64,000 nt of DNA, taken from NCBI RefSeq assembly GCF_001544515.1, contig NZ_FCOL02000011.1:108735-172734 (forward strand), in the 5' to 3' direction. The DNA comes from Caballeronia terrestris. Its GTDB lineage: Bacteria > Pseudomonadota > Gammaproteobacteria > Burkholderiales > Burkholderiaceae. This document shows, one piece after another, positions 7,895-15,376 of the stretch. Below the pieces are notes generated by a model. The model made no database searches and was not told the DNA's origin. It was given only the letters and a program-made list of their open reading frames with translations. A program made the translations under genes and the position numbers. Every line of letters begins with the position of its first letter. The stretch's first letter is position 1.

Positions 7895-8575
7895 CTACGC
7901 CTTGTTCGTCGCGACGGCCGAAACCGCCGCGACGATGTTCGTGTACGCGCCGCAGCGGCAGATGTTGCCGCTCATGCGCTCGCGGATTTCGTCGGCGGAG
8001 AGCTGCGGCGGACGGGCGCGCACGTCGGCGGTGACGGCGCTGGCGTCGCCGGCGCGGAATTCGTTAAGGAGCGCGGTCGCCGAGCACAACTGGCCCGGCG
8101 TGCAGAAGCCGCACTGAAAGGCATCGTGTTCGATGAACGCGCGCTGGATCGGGCTGAGTGTGTCGTTAGAGGCGAGGCCTTCGACCGTCGTGATCGATTC
8201 CCCTGTGTGCATCACGGCAAGCGTCAGGCACGAGTTGATGCGCTTGCCGCCCGCGATCACCGTGCATGCGCCGCACTGACCGCGGTCGCAGCCTTTTTTC
8301 GTGCCGGTGAGACCGGCGTATTCGCGCAGGGCGTCGAGGAGTGTCGTGCGGGCTTCGAGTTGCAGCTCGTAAGGACGGCCGTTGATTGTGAGATGAACCG
8401 GGAGTAGCGGGGCGGCCACGAGCGGTGGCGCGACCGCCGGTTGCTGCTGCGCGCGGGCGAGCGGCGCGGCACTGATCGCGACGGTCGCTGCGGCCGATTG
8501 CAGAAAGCGTCGGCGGGAGGGTTTTTCGGCGTGCTCGGATTCTATGGGGTCAGCGGGATCTTTGATCTGGGACAT
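7895..8575 (-). CDS. paoA: Aldehyde oxidoreductase, 2Fe-2S subunit with Tat signal (PaoA-like)
   Basis: A 226-residue small subunit. Residues 20-45 are a twin-arginine signal (SRRRFLQSAA followed by a hydrophobic stretch and ARAQ), so the folded complex should be exported to the periplasm. The ferredoxin-like domain has CDRGQCGACTV plus a later Cys in INSCL, and the helical domain has CGFCTPGQ and NICRCGAY, giving the two 2Fe-2S clusters typical of the family. It is the first gene of paoABC; its promoter must lie in the ~300-base region upstream (8576-8874), where I see no clear operator. Confidence 0.92.
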   Translation of the reverse strand: MSQIKDPADPIESEHAEKPSRRRFLQSAAATVAISAAPLARAQQQPAVAPPLVAAPLLPVHLTINGRPYELQLEARTTLLDALREYAGLTGTKKGCDRGQCGACTVIAGGKRINSCLTLAVMHTGESITTVEGLASNDTLSPIQRAFIEHDAFQCGFCTPGQLCSATALLNEFRAGDASAVTADVRARPPQLSADEIRERMSGNICRCGAYTNIVAAVSAVATNKA

Positions 8576-8874
8576 GGGGATTCGACGCTCCTCGCTCGGT
8601 CGAGTGGACGCTGCGCTGGCTGGCTCGCCGGGCGCGCTGGCTTGGCGCAGCTAATGCGGTCCGTTTAGAACGACGAGCCGCGACTAACGGCAGGGAGCAA
8701 GGAAGGTGCCATGCGTTCGAATGCGGGTTTATCAAGGCGTCCGCTATTTGTTCGCAGGTAAATGCTGCAATTGGCGGTAATTTCGCACTTCAGTCGAAAA
8801 ATTCGCATGACGGCGGCGAAAGTCGCGCGACCAGTTGATGCCAGTGAACTGCCACTTTCGCGCCAGATTCAGCG

Positions 8875-9159
8875 TCAGTTCATTCGACCGTTGTTACTCG
8901 GCGCACCGCGTGACATGCGGCCCGGACCGTACGGGTCGGGATTGCCGAAGCGCGGGATCGTGCCGTCGGAACGGGCGCGGGCGAGATCGGCTTGCACTTG
9001 CTGACGTGTGAGCGGGCCGCTGCTCGTGTTCACGGGTCCGGCGGTCGCGGTTCCGACCAACTGTTCGTAGGTGTTCATCTGCGCGTAGTTCGTCTGCGCG
9101 CTCGCGGCGAGCGATGCCGCGCCGAGCGCGCAAGCCGCGAGGAATGTCGTCATCTTCAT
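8875..9159 (-). CDS. DUF4148-type small secreted protein
   Basis: A 94-residue protein with a clear signal peptide (MKMTTFLAACALGAASLAASAQ). The mature part contains SSGPLTRQQVQADLARAR and GTIPRFGNPDPY, the conserved core of DUF4148, a family that is abundant in Burkholderia and relatives. Function is unknown; these proteins are periplasmic and often appear in many copies per genome. It stands alone between divergent or unrelated genes. Confidence 0.85.
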   Translation of the reverse strand: MKMTTFLAACALGAASLAASAQTNYAQMNTYEQLVGTATAGPVNTSSGPLTRQQVQADLARARSDGTIPRFGNPDPYGPGRMSRGAPSNNGRMN

Positions 9160-9319
9160 CGTCGTTTCTCCATCAACCGGCGACGGGTTGTCGTCGCTCT
9201 GTCTGTTATACGCGCTCGATGGAGAATCGGATGTGGATTAAAAGTGCAACTAACGGTCGATTTTTTGGACTTCAGCGAACTAAGGGTGATTCGAAGGCCA
9301 GGGAGTTACCCGGCTGGCA

Positions 9320-9351
9320 AAAGAAAGCGGGGCTTGAAAACGTAGCCCCGC
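9320..9351 (-). terminator. Terminator after the solute-binding protein gene
   Basis: Arms GCGGGGCT (9327-9334) and AGCCCCGC (9344-9351) with a 9-base loop, followed on the minus strand by TTTCTTTT. It lies 11 bases beyond the stop at 9363. Confidence 0.75.
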
Positions 9352-9362
9352 CGTTCAGACAA

Positions 9363-10163
9363 TCAAAGATCCGCCGGATAAGGCGCCTTCAGCCATTTCG
9401 TCGAAAGCGCGTTCAGCGTGCCATCCTTCTTCGCCTGCACGATCGCCGCATCGACTTCCTTCAACAGACGCGGCTCGTTCTTGTTCAACCCCACGTGATC
9501 CGGCGAACTGAACAGTTCGAACTTCTGTTCCGGCTGGATCGGCGGATTGCGCGCGATGATCGTCGCGCCGACGTCGTTGCCGACCACCATCAACTGCGCC
9601 TGTCCCGACAGAAACGCCGAAATCGCGCCGTTCGGATCGTCAAAGCGCTTGATCGTCGCGCTCGGCGGCGCGACCTTGCTCACGCTCAAATCTTCCAGCG
9701 TGCCGCGCGCGACTGAAATCGTCTTGCCGGCGAGATCGGCCGTGCCCTTGACCGGCAGCGACTTCGGCCCAAAAACCGCGAGGTAATACGGCGCATAAGG
9801 ACGCGAAAAGTCGAGGATCTTCTCGCGCTCCGGCGTCTGTCCGACGGACAGCAGCATGTCGGCCTTGTGCGTCGCGAGATACGCCATGCGGTTTTCACCC
9901 GTGATCGGCACGAGTTCGACCTTCGCCTTCAGCGCGCGGCCAAGGTAATCCGCCATTTCAATGTCGTAGCCCTGCGGCTTCATGTCGGGGCCGATCGAGC
10001 CGAACGGCGGGTAGTCCATGAATACGCCGATGCGCACGACGCCGCTCTTCTGGATCGTATCGAGGGCGTCGGCGTGGGCCGTCGACGTGAACGCGGCAAA
10101 CGATGCGGCAAGGGCGAGCGTCGCGCAGAACTGCGTGGCGAGGCGGGAAACGCGAGTCGTCAT
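9363..10163 (-). CDS. Periplasmic amino-acid-type solute-binding protein (family 3)
   Basis: A 266-residue protein with a signal peptide (LATQFCATLALAASFAAF...AHA) followed by a bilobed SBP_bac_3 domain: VVRIGVFMDYPPFG, DMKPQGYDIEMADYLG, TPEREKILDFSRPY and GQAQLMVVGNDVG. Family members bind polar amino acids or related compounds and hand them to an ABC permease. No permease or ATPase gene is adjacent, so it is an orphan in this window. The ATG at 10163 is chosen because it starts the signal peptide; the longer frame from 10274 adds an unrelated leader. Confidence 0.85.
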   Translation of the reverse strand: MTTRVSRLATQFCATLALAASFAAFTSTAHADALDTIQKSGVVRIGVFMDYPPFGSIGPDMKPQGYDIEMADYLGRALKAKVELVPITGENRMAYLATHKADMLLSVGQTPEREKILDFSRPYAPYYLAVFGPKSLPVKGTADLAGKTISVARGTLEDLSVSKVAPPSATIKRFDDPNGAISAFLSGQAQLMVVGNDVGATIIARNPPIQPEQKFELFSSPDHVGLNKNEPRLLKEVDAAIVQAKKDGTLNALSTKWLKAPYPADL

Positions 10164-10270
10164 GATGATGGCCTGAGGAGTTGAACGAGGAAGGTCGATG
10201 CACTCTAGGTACGCCAAAATCCCGTCACAATCGAAATGTACGCATGCCAGCCATGAGCGGCGTGCATGGC

Positions 10271-10798
10271 TCACTTGATCAGGCGAAGCGCTTCCTTGAA
10301 TTCGGGACGCTGGCAGGTGCCGAGCCAGTTGAAGATCGTGGTTTCGGTGGTCGTCAGGCGGGCGCCTTCCTGCTGCGCGCGGCTGATTGCGATCGACTTG
10401 TTCGCGGGATCGCGCGAGCCGATGGCATCAGCTATCAGCTCCACGCGATAGCCGAGCCGCAGCAATCCGAGCGTCGTAAGCAGCACGCAGACATGCGCCT
10501 CGGCGCCCGCGACGAACAGCACGCTGTCCTCCGGTGCAGGCAACGCGGCGATAAAGGCATCGTCAAGCGTGGCATCGAAGGTATGTTTTTCGATCACGCG
10601 ATGCGCCGGCGCAAGCAGTTCGTCGACCGTCGCGCCCAGCCCGCGCGGATTTTGCTCGGTCGCCACGACGGGTACGCCGATCAAATCCGCGGCCCGCACG
10701 AGCGCACTGCAATGGCGCATGAGCGTGGCGTGATCGTCAATGTGCGGCATGAGCTTTTGCTGCACGTCGACGATCAGCAGAACCGTTTCAGGCTTCAC
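10271..10798 (-). CDS. Isochorismatase-fold hydrolase
   Basis: A 175-residue cysteine hydrolase of the isochorismatase family. The triad is visible: Asp11 in LLIVDVQQ, Lys71 in IEKHTFDA and Cys104 in AEAHVCVLLT. The cis-peptide region lies before EQNPRGLG. Family members include YcaC, nicotinamidase and isochorismatase; the pattern here resembles the ISOC1/YcaC-like group whose substrates are mostly unknown. The start overlaps the end of the upstream GNAT-like gene by 11 bases, so the two are probably translated from one transcript. Confidence 0.85.
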   Translation of the reverse strand: MKPETVLLIVDVQQKLMPHIDDHATLMRHCSALVRAADLIGVPVVATEQNPRGLGATVDELLAPAHRVIEKHTFDATLDDAFIAALPAPEDSVLFVAGAEAHVCVLLTTLGLLRLGYRVELIADAIGSRDPANKSIAISRAQQEGARLTTTETTIFNWLGTCQRPEFKEALRLIK

Positions 10799-12068
10799 TT
10801 TCCATGATCCGGTCGATGAGCCGCGCGTTCTCGCCCGCCGAGCCGATACCCGCGTGCTTCGCCATCGGCACGAAAAAATGCATCGCGACGGGCAATTTCG
10901 AGCGTTCGAGCCAGCTCATCAGATGCGCGTTCAGCCGATGCGCGGGCGCCTTCAACTCCTCGCGCAGCACGGGCGGCAGCTTCTCGAAATGCTTCATCGC
11001 CGTCTGATACGGCTCGGGCGCGACGCAGAGCGCGTTCGGCCGGCCATCGACATCGACGGGAAGGCGCTCCAGCGCCTGATGCAGCAGCGCGACGCCGAGT
11101 CCCTCGCCGCGCCACGGCTTGCGCACTTCCCACATGCTGATATAGACCACGCGATGCGCGTTAAACACGCGGCACAGGTCCGTGTCGAGCGCCTCGGTCG
11201 CGGCGAGCGCGAGCGACAGCATCTCGCCCGAGTAAGTATCGAGCACGTAGACGAGGTCGGCGCTGCTGTGGATCGGGGCCACCTTCACGAGCTTCAGCTC
11301 GACCGCCGCCGCGACGATGTCCGTTCCCACCTCGTGGAACACGGCGAAGGCGGTGCCAAGCCGTTCGTCATCGACTTGCGGATATTCGTGGCGGTACGTC
11401 ATCGTGAAATGAAACGGTCCGATCTTTTCGCGATAGGCGAGCGGGCGGTCGACGTCGTAGTCACTCGTGCCTTCGAGGCCGTAGGGGTCGTAGTCGCGCT
11501 TTTCGCGGTTTTCACCCGTATTCAGCGCGACGAGCGGACGGCGTGATTCAGGCACTAGATCCTCGGGCAAGCCTTCCCACGCGAGGCGCAGGAACTCGCG
11601 CGCGCCGCGGTAGTGCGTCTCGAAAAGCGTGATCAATTGATGCGTTGCGACCGGATCGATGATCTTCTGCACGCAATCGAGTGCGCGGTCGAGCAACTGG
11701 TCGGCTTCGGCCGGGTCGGGCGCGAGGTGCGGCTCGCCGGACGCCGGGCTCGCTGGCAGGCCTTCGGCGAGACGCGCCTTGTGCGTCAGGTCGAGCCATT
11801 CGTCGGCGGCGCACTCGGCGAGATAGCCCGCCGCGATGCGGTAACCCGGCAGCACGATGGACTGGCCGGTGGTCCCGAGCGGGAAGACGAACGCGTCGGA
11901 CAGCGCCTCGTCGACAGTCACCGAGCGGAAGGTTTCGCGCGGCGAGATCGCGTTGGCGTCCGAATCGAAACGATCGTGCGACAGCACGTGCGCGACGAGA
12001 TCGGACGCCGTGGGGCCGAAATCGGACCCATCGCCGGGAAGCAGCTTCAGCAAGGACAGGTTGCTCAT
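10788..12068 (-). CDS. Protein of unknown function with a GNAT-like C-terminal segment
   Basis: A 426-residue cytoplasmic protein with no signal or TM segment. Much of it is unrecognised, including a DYDPYGLEGTSDYDVDRP segment. Around residues 320-350 it has MWEVRKPWRGEGLGVALLHQAL, which resembles motif A of GNAT acetyltransferases (RxxGxG/A followed by a helix), preceded by strands that could form the GNAT sheet. I infer a possible acyltransferase fold but would not call a reaction. The ATG at 12068 is preferred over 12077 or 12116 because the conserved-looking MSNLSLLKLLPGDG starts there. It overlaps the isochorismatase-fold gene by 11 bases and diverges from the GFA gene. Confidence 0.65.
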   Translation of the reverse strand: MSNLSLLKLLPGDGSDFGPTASDLVAHVLSHDRFDSDANAISPRETFRSVTVDEALSDAFVFPLGTTGQSIVLPGYRIAAGYLAECAADEWLDLTHKARLAEGLPASPASGEPHLAPDPAEADQLLDRALDCVQKIIDPVATHQLITLFETHYRGAREFLRLAWEGLPEDLVPESRRPLVALNTGENREKRDYDPYGLEGTSDYDVDRPLAYREKIGPFHFTMTYRHEYPQVDDERLGTAFAVFHEVGTDIVAAAVELKLVKVAPIHSSADLVYVLDTYSGEMLSLALAATEALDTDLCRVFNAHRVVYISMWEVRKPWRGEGLGVALLHQALERLPVDVDGRPNALCVAPEPYQTAMKHFEKLPPVLREELKAPAHRLNAHLMSWLERSKLPVAMHFFVPMAKHAGIGSAGENARLIDRIMESEA

Positions 12069-12185
12069 GGTAGCCATCTCCGAGACGTGGGGCTCCATCG
12101 TAACAAACCGTTGCACGGATGGCGGGGCGAGATCGCGGCGCGCCGGTTGCTACCGCTTTCGTGGTTCGGGTCAGGAGGACGAAAT

Positions 12186-12581
12186 ATGAATACGCTCCAT
12201 GAGGGCGGCTGCGCGTGCGGTGCCGTACGTTTTCGGGTCATGGCGGCGCCTCTGCGCGTCGGCATGTGCCACTGCATGACCTGCCGGCGGATTCACGGCT
12301 CGGCGTTTGGAGTCTATGCGGTTTTCGGACGCTCCGATGTTGAGTTTTCGGGCCGCACCGAAGCGTGGCGCAGTTCCGCTGAGGCGGAGCGCCACTTTTG
12401 CCCGGTGTGCGGATCGGTGGCGTTCATGGCGTATCCGGAGACACCGGAGATCGACGTGCCCCTCGGCGCGTTCGATGAAACCGGTCTCCACGAGCCGGCT
12501 TACGAGCTCTGGTGCCGGCGCCGCGAGCCTTGGCTGCCGCGCGGCATTCGCACGGAATATGAAGAGGATCGGCCGGAATGA
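12186..12581 (+). CDS. GFA-family zinc-binding protein
   Basis: A 131-residue protein with the zinc-binding pattern of the glutathione-dependent formaldehyde-activating enzyme (GFA) family: CAC (Cys9, Cys11), CHCMTC (Cys28, Cys30, Cys33) and CPVC (Cys72, Cys75). Only a few members have shown S-hydroxymethylglutathione synthase activity, so the reaction is unproven. The ATG at 12186 has a consensus AGGAGG at 12173-12178. It is the first of three plus-strand genes (GFA, SnoaL-like, O-methyltransferase) with short gaps that may form an operon. Confidence 0.85.
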   Translation: MNTLHEGGCACGAVRFRVMAAPLRVGMCHCMTCRRIHGSAFGVYAVFGRSDVEFSGRTEAWRSSAEAERHFCPVCGSVAFMAYPETPEIDVPLGAFDETGLHEPAYELWCRRREPWLPRGIRTEYEEDRPE

Positions 12582-12651
12582 AACGCTCGCCGCCGCGCGA
12601 GCCGCGACGTATTCTGCTGGTTCGACGACGCACGCAGCGGAGGAGACAGCC

Positions 12652-13035
12652 ATGAGCCAGCAGCTAGCCATTCTGCAAGACGCGTACAAGTGTTTCGAGA
12701 GAGGCGACATCGACGGGATCATGAAGTGCATCGCCGAGGACGTCGAATGGCGCGTGGTCGGCCCGGCGAGCGTGCCGTTCGGCGGGACGCGCCGTGGACG
12801 GCAGGAGGTGGCGGAGTACTTCCGGCAGCTCGCCGAAGCCGATGAAATCACGGGGCACGAGGTGCGCGAAGTCATCGACGCGGGAGACAAGTTCGTCGTG
12901 CTCGGCCACGTGAAGGCGAACGTGCGCGCGACCGGCAAGCCGTACGAAACGGAATGGGTGCACATCGTGACAATGAAGGACGGAGTGCTCACGCGCTGGA
13001 TCGAGTTCTTCGATACGGCGGCGAGACAATGTTGA
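12652..13035 (+). CDS. SnoaL-like / NTF2-fold protein
   Basis: A 127-residue protein of the NTF2-like (SnoaL) superfamily: an N-terminal helix (LAILQDAYKCFERGDIDGIM), a CIAEDVEWRVVGP strand, and later GHVKANVRATGKPYETEWVHI and VLTRWIEFFDT. These folds serve as isomerases, hydrolases or ligand-binding domains; this group is usually called ketosteroid isomerase-like with no proven activity. The start at 12652 is set by AGGAGA 6 bases upstream. It lies between GFA and an O-methyltransferase on the same strand. Confidence 0.85.
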   Translation: MSQQLAILQDAYKCFERGDIDGIMKCIAEDVEWRVVGPASVPFGGTRRGRQEVAEYFRQLAEADEITGHEVREVIDAGDKFVVLGHVKANVRATGKPYETEWVHIVTMKDGVLTRWIEFFDTAARQC

Positions 13036-13066
13036 CGCGCGCGTTATTCTCACCAGGAGGCGCCGC

Positions 13067-13669
13067 TTGATCCACCTCGACCCGCCTACGTCCGCGCTTC
13101 TCGCGCGGCTCGAACGCTTCGCCGCCGACCACGACGCCAGCGCCGCCGATCGCAGCCAGAAGATGCTGAACCTCGAGCGCCCGACCGCTGAACTCGTGTT
13201 CCTGCTGGTCGCGTCGGCCAGCCGGCGGCGCGTGCTGGAGATCGGCACGTCGAACGGCTATAGCGCGATCTGGCTTGCAAACGCATTACGCGTGAGCCGC
13301 GAGGACACTCTCGTCAGCATCGAACGCGATCCGGTCAAGGCGGAGCTTGCGCGCGAGAACCTGCGGGCGGCATCGCTGGACACGCGCGTCACGGTGCTCG
13401 AAGGCGACGCGACCGCGCTCTGCGAATCGCTCGCGGGCTTCTTCGACTGCGTGTTCTTCGACGCCGATCGCGTCAGCGCCCCCGCGCAACTCGCGGCGCT
13501 CCTGCCGAAGCTCACGGACGACGCGCTCCTGCTCGCCGACAACGTGCTCTCGCATCCCGATGAGAACGCGGGCTACCTCGCCGCCGTCGATAAAACCGGT
13601 CAGTTCGACACGCTCACCGTGCCGGTCGGCAAGGGCTTGCACATCGCGCGCCGGCGTCATGCGCTGTAA
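13067..13669 (+). CDS. SAM-dependent O-methyltransferase with TTG start
   Basis: A 200-residue class I methyltransferase of the catechol/caffeoyl-CoA O-methyltransferase type (Methyltransf_24/3). VLEIGTSNGYSAIWLA (around 56-71) is the SAM-binding motif I, SIERDP the motif II acid, and CVFFDADR the metal and substrate-binding acid. The start is TTG at 13067, chosen because a perfect AGGAGG lies at 13055-13060 and no in-frame ATG precedes motif I at a sensible distance. The substrate is unknown. Confidence 0.85.
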   Translation: MIHLDPPTSALLARLERFAADHDASAADRSQKMLNLERPTAELVFLLVASASRRRVLEIGTSNGYSAIWLANALRVSREDTLVSIERDPVKAELARENLRAASLDTRVTVLEGDATALCESLAGFFDCVFFDADRVSAPAQLAALLPKLTDDALLLADNVLSHPDENAGYLAAVDKTGQFDTLTVPVGKGLHIARRRHAL

Positions 13670-13756
13670 CGAATGCGCAGGAACCGCGTCGGCATAAGAC
13701 AGGTCCGATGAATTGAACGAAGCGACACGAAGCTCCACTCCGAGGACCATCGACAC

Positions 13757-15325
13757 ATGACGAAGCAACCGATAAGCGGCAGCGACAAGGTTGATCCGGA
13801 AGGCGCGAAGTGCGTGGGCGCCTGCGATCCGGCGGAACAGATCGAAGTGATCGTGATGCTGCGGCGGCAAGATGAGCAAGGCTTTCGCGAGCTGATGGCG
13901 AAGATCGACGCGGGGGAATCGCCCGCGCCCGTCGCGCGCGACGCGTTCGAAAAGCGCTTCGGCGCGTCGCAGGAGGACGTCGATAAGGTCACGAAATTCG
14001 CCCATCAGTACGGCCTTCAGGTGGTGCGCGCGGACCCGGGTTCGCGCAGCGTCGTGCTCAAGGGCGCGATCGAGCAGTTCCAGAAGGCCTTCGACGTGAA
14101 ACTCGAACGCTTCGAGCATCACAACATCGGCGAGTATCGCGGGCGCACCGGCCCCGTCAACGTGCCCGACGACATGCACGACGCGGTCACCGCTGTCCTC
14201 GGCCTCGACAGCCGTCCGCAGGCGCGCCCGCACTTCCGCTTCCGGCCGCCGTTCAGGCCGGCGCGCGACGTGGCGGGCGCGTCGTTCACGCCGGTCGATC
14301 TCGCGCGCCTCTACGGTTTCCCCGAAGGCGACGGCGCCGGCCAGTGCATCGGCATCGTCGAGCTGGGCGGCGGCTATCGCGCGAGCGATCTCAGCGCGTA
14401 TTTCTCGGAGCTCGACGTGACGGCGCCGAAGGTCGTCGCGATCGGCGTCGACGAGGCGAAGAACGCGCCGACCGGCAACCCCAACGGCCCGGACAGCGAA
14501 GTCACGCTCGATATCGAGATAGCCGGGGCGATCGCGCCGGGCGCGGTGATCGCCGTGTATTTCGCGCCGAACAGCGACGCCGGTTTCGTCGATGCCGTCA
14601 ACCGCGCGATCCACGATTCGGTCAACCGGCCGTCGGTCGTGTCGATCAGTTGGGGCGGGCCGGAATCGTCGTGGTCGGCGCAATCGGTCAGCGCGTTCAA
14701 CGACGTCCTGCAGACGGCCGCCGCGCTCGGCGTGACCGTGTGCGTCGCCTCGGGCGACAGCGGCTCGGGCGACGGCGTCGGCGACGGGCGCGATCACGTC
14801 GATTTCCCGGCGTCGAGTCCGTACGCGCTCGCGTGCGGCGGCACGAACCTCGCGGCATCGGCGGCGGGCGGCATTCAGCGGGAAACCGTATGGAACGACG
14901 GCGCGCAGGGCGGGGCGGGTGGCGGCGGTGTAAGCGCGACGTTCGCGTTGCCGGTGTGGCGGAAGGGTTTGTCCGTGGCGCGCGTGGGCGGCGGGACGAC
15001 GCCGCTCACGAAGCGCGGCGTGCCCGACGTCGCCGGCGACGCCTCGCCGATGACGGGCTACGAAGTGCTGATCGACGGCAACGAGACGGTGGTCGGCGGC
15101 ACGAGCGCCGTTGCGCCGCTGTGGGCGGCCTTGATCGCGCGCATCAACGCGATCGACGGAAAGCCCGCCGGCCTCATCAACCCGAAGCTGTATCGCGCGA
15201 AGACGGCCTGCCGTGATATCACGCAAGGCGACAACGGCAGTTTCGCGGCCGCGCCTGGCTGGGATGCCTGCACGGGACTCGGCAGCCCGGACGGCGCGAA
15301 GGTGGCGGCGGCCCTGAAGACATAA
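13757..15325 (+). CDS. S53-family (sedolisin/kumamolisin-like) acid peptidase
   Basis: A 522-residue serine-carboxyl peptidase. Residues ~25-160 form the activation pro-domain (IEVIVMLRRQD, FEKRFGASQEDVDKV). The catalytic domain carries Glu248 and Asp252 in SEVTLDIEIAG, oxyanion Asp334 in SGDSGSGD and Ser450 in GGTSAVAPLWAAL, matching the known E/D/D/S tetrad; the C-terminal DITQGDNG and DACTGLGSPDG form the calcium site. Such enzymes cleave proteins at low pH after self-removal of the pro-domain. No classical signal peptide is visible, which is common in bacterial S53 proteins but leaves the export route open. An S10 peptidase follows after 51 bases, so the two may form a proteolytic pair. 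Confidence 0.92.
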   Translation: MTKQPISGSDKVDPEGAKCVGACDPAEQIEVIVMLRRQDEQGFRELMAKIDAGESPAPVARDAFEKRFGASQEDVDKVTKFAHQYGLQVVRADPGSRSVVLKGAIEQFQKAFDVKLERFEHHNIGEYRGRTGPVNVPDDMHDAVTAVLGLDSRPQARPHFRFRPPFRPARDVAGASFTPVDLARLYGFPEGDGAGQCIGIVELGGGYRASDLSAYFSELDVTAPKVVAIGVDEAKNAPTGNPNGPDSEVTLDIEIAGAIAPGAVIAVYFAPNSDAGFVDAVNRAIHDSVNRPSVVSISWGGPESSWSAQSVSAFNDVLQTAAALGVTVCVASGDSGSGDGVGDGRDHVDFPASSPYALACGGTNLAASAAGGIQRETVWNDGAQGGAGGGGVSATFALPVWRKGLSVARVGGGTTPLTKRGVPDVAGDASPMTGYEVLIDGNETVVGGTSAVAPLWAALIARINAIDGKPAGLINPKLYRAKTACRDITQGDNGSFAAAPGWDACTGLGSPDGAKVAAALKT

Positions 15326-15376
15326 CCCTCGAAGCAACAACAACGACGAAACCAACGACGACCAGGAGCGACGACG

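Noticed and set aside
8576..8874. Possible regulatory region or small gene upstream of paoA
   Set aside because: No operator-like repeat, promoter match or coding frame with a ribosome binding site could be supported.
13286..15355. A 689-residue open frame on the minus strand across the S53 peptidase gene
   Set aside because: It is the GC-rich antisense shadow of the S53 gene, has Arg-rich low-complexity content and no motif, and the S53 frame has full catalytic residues.
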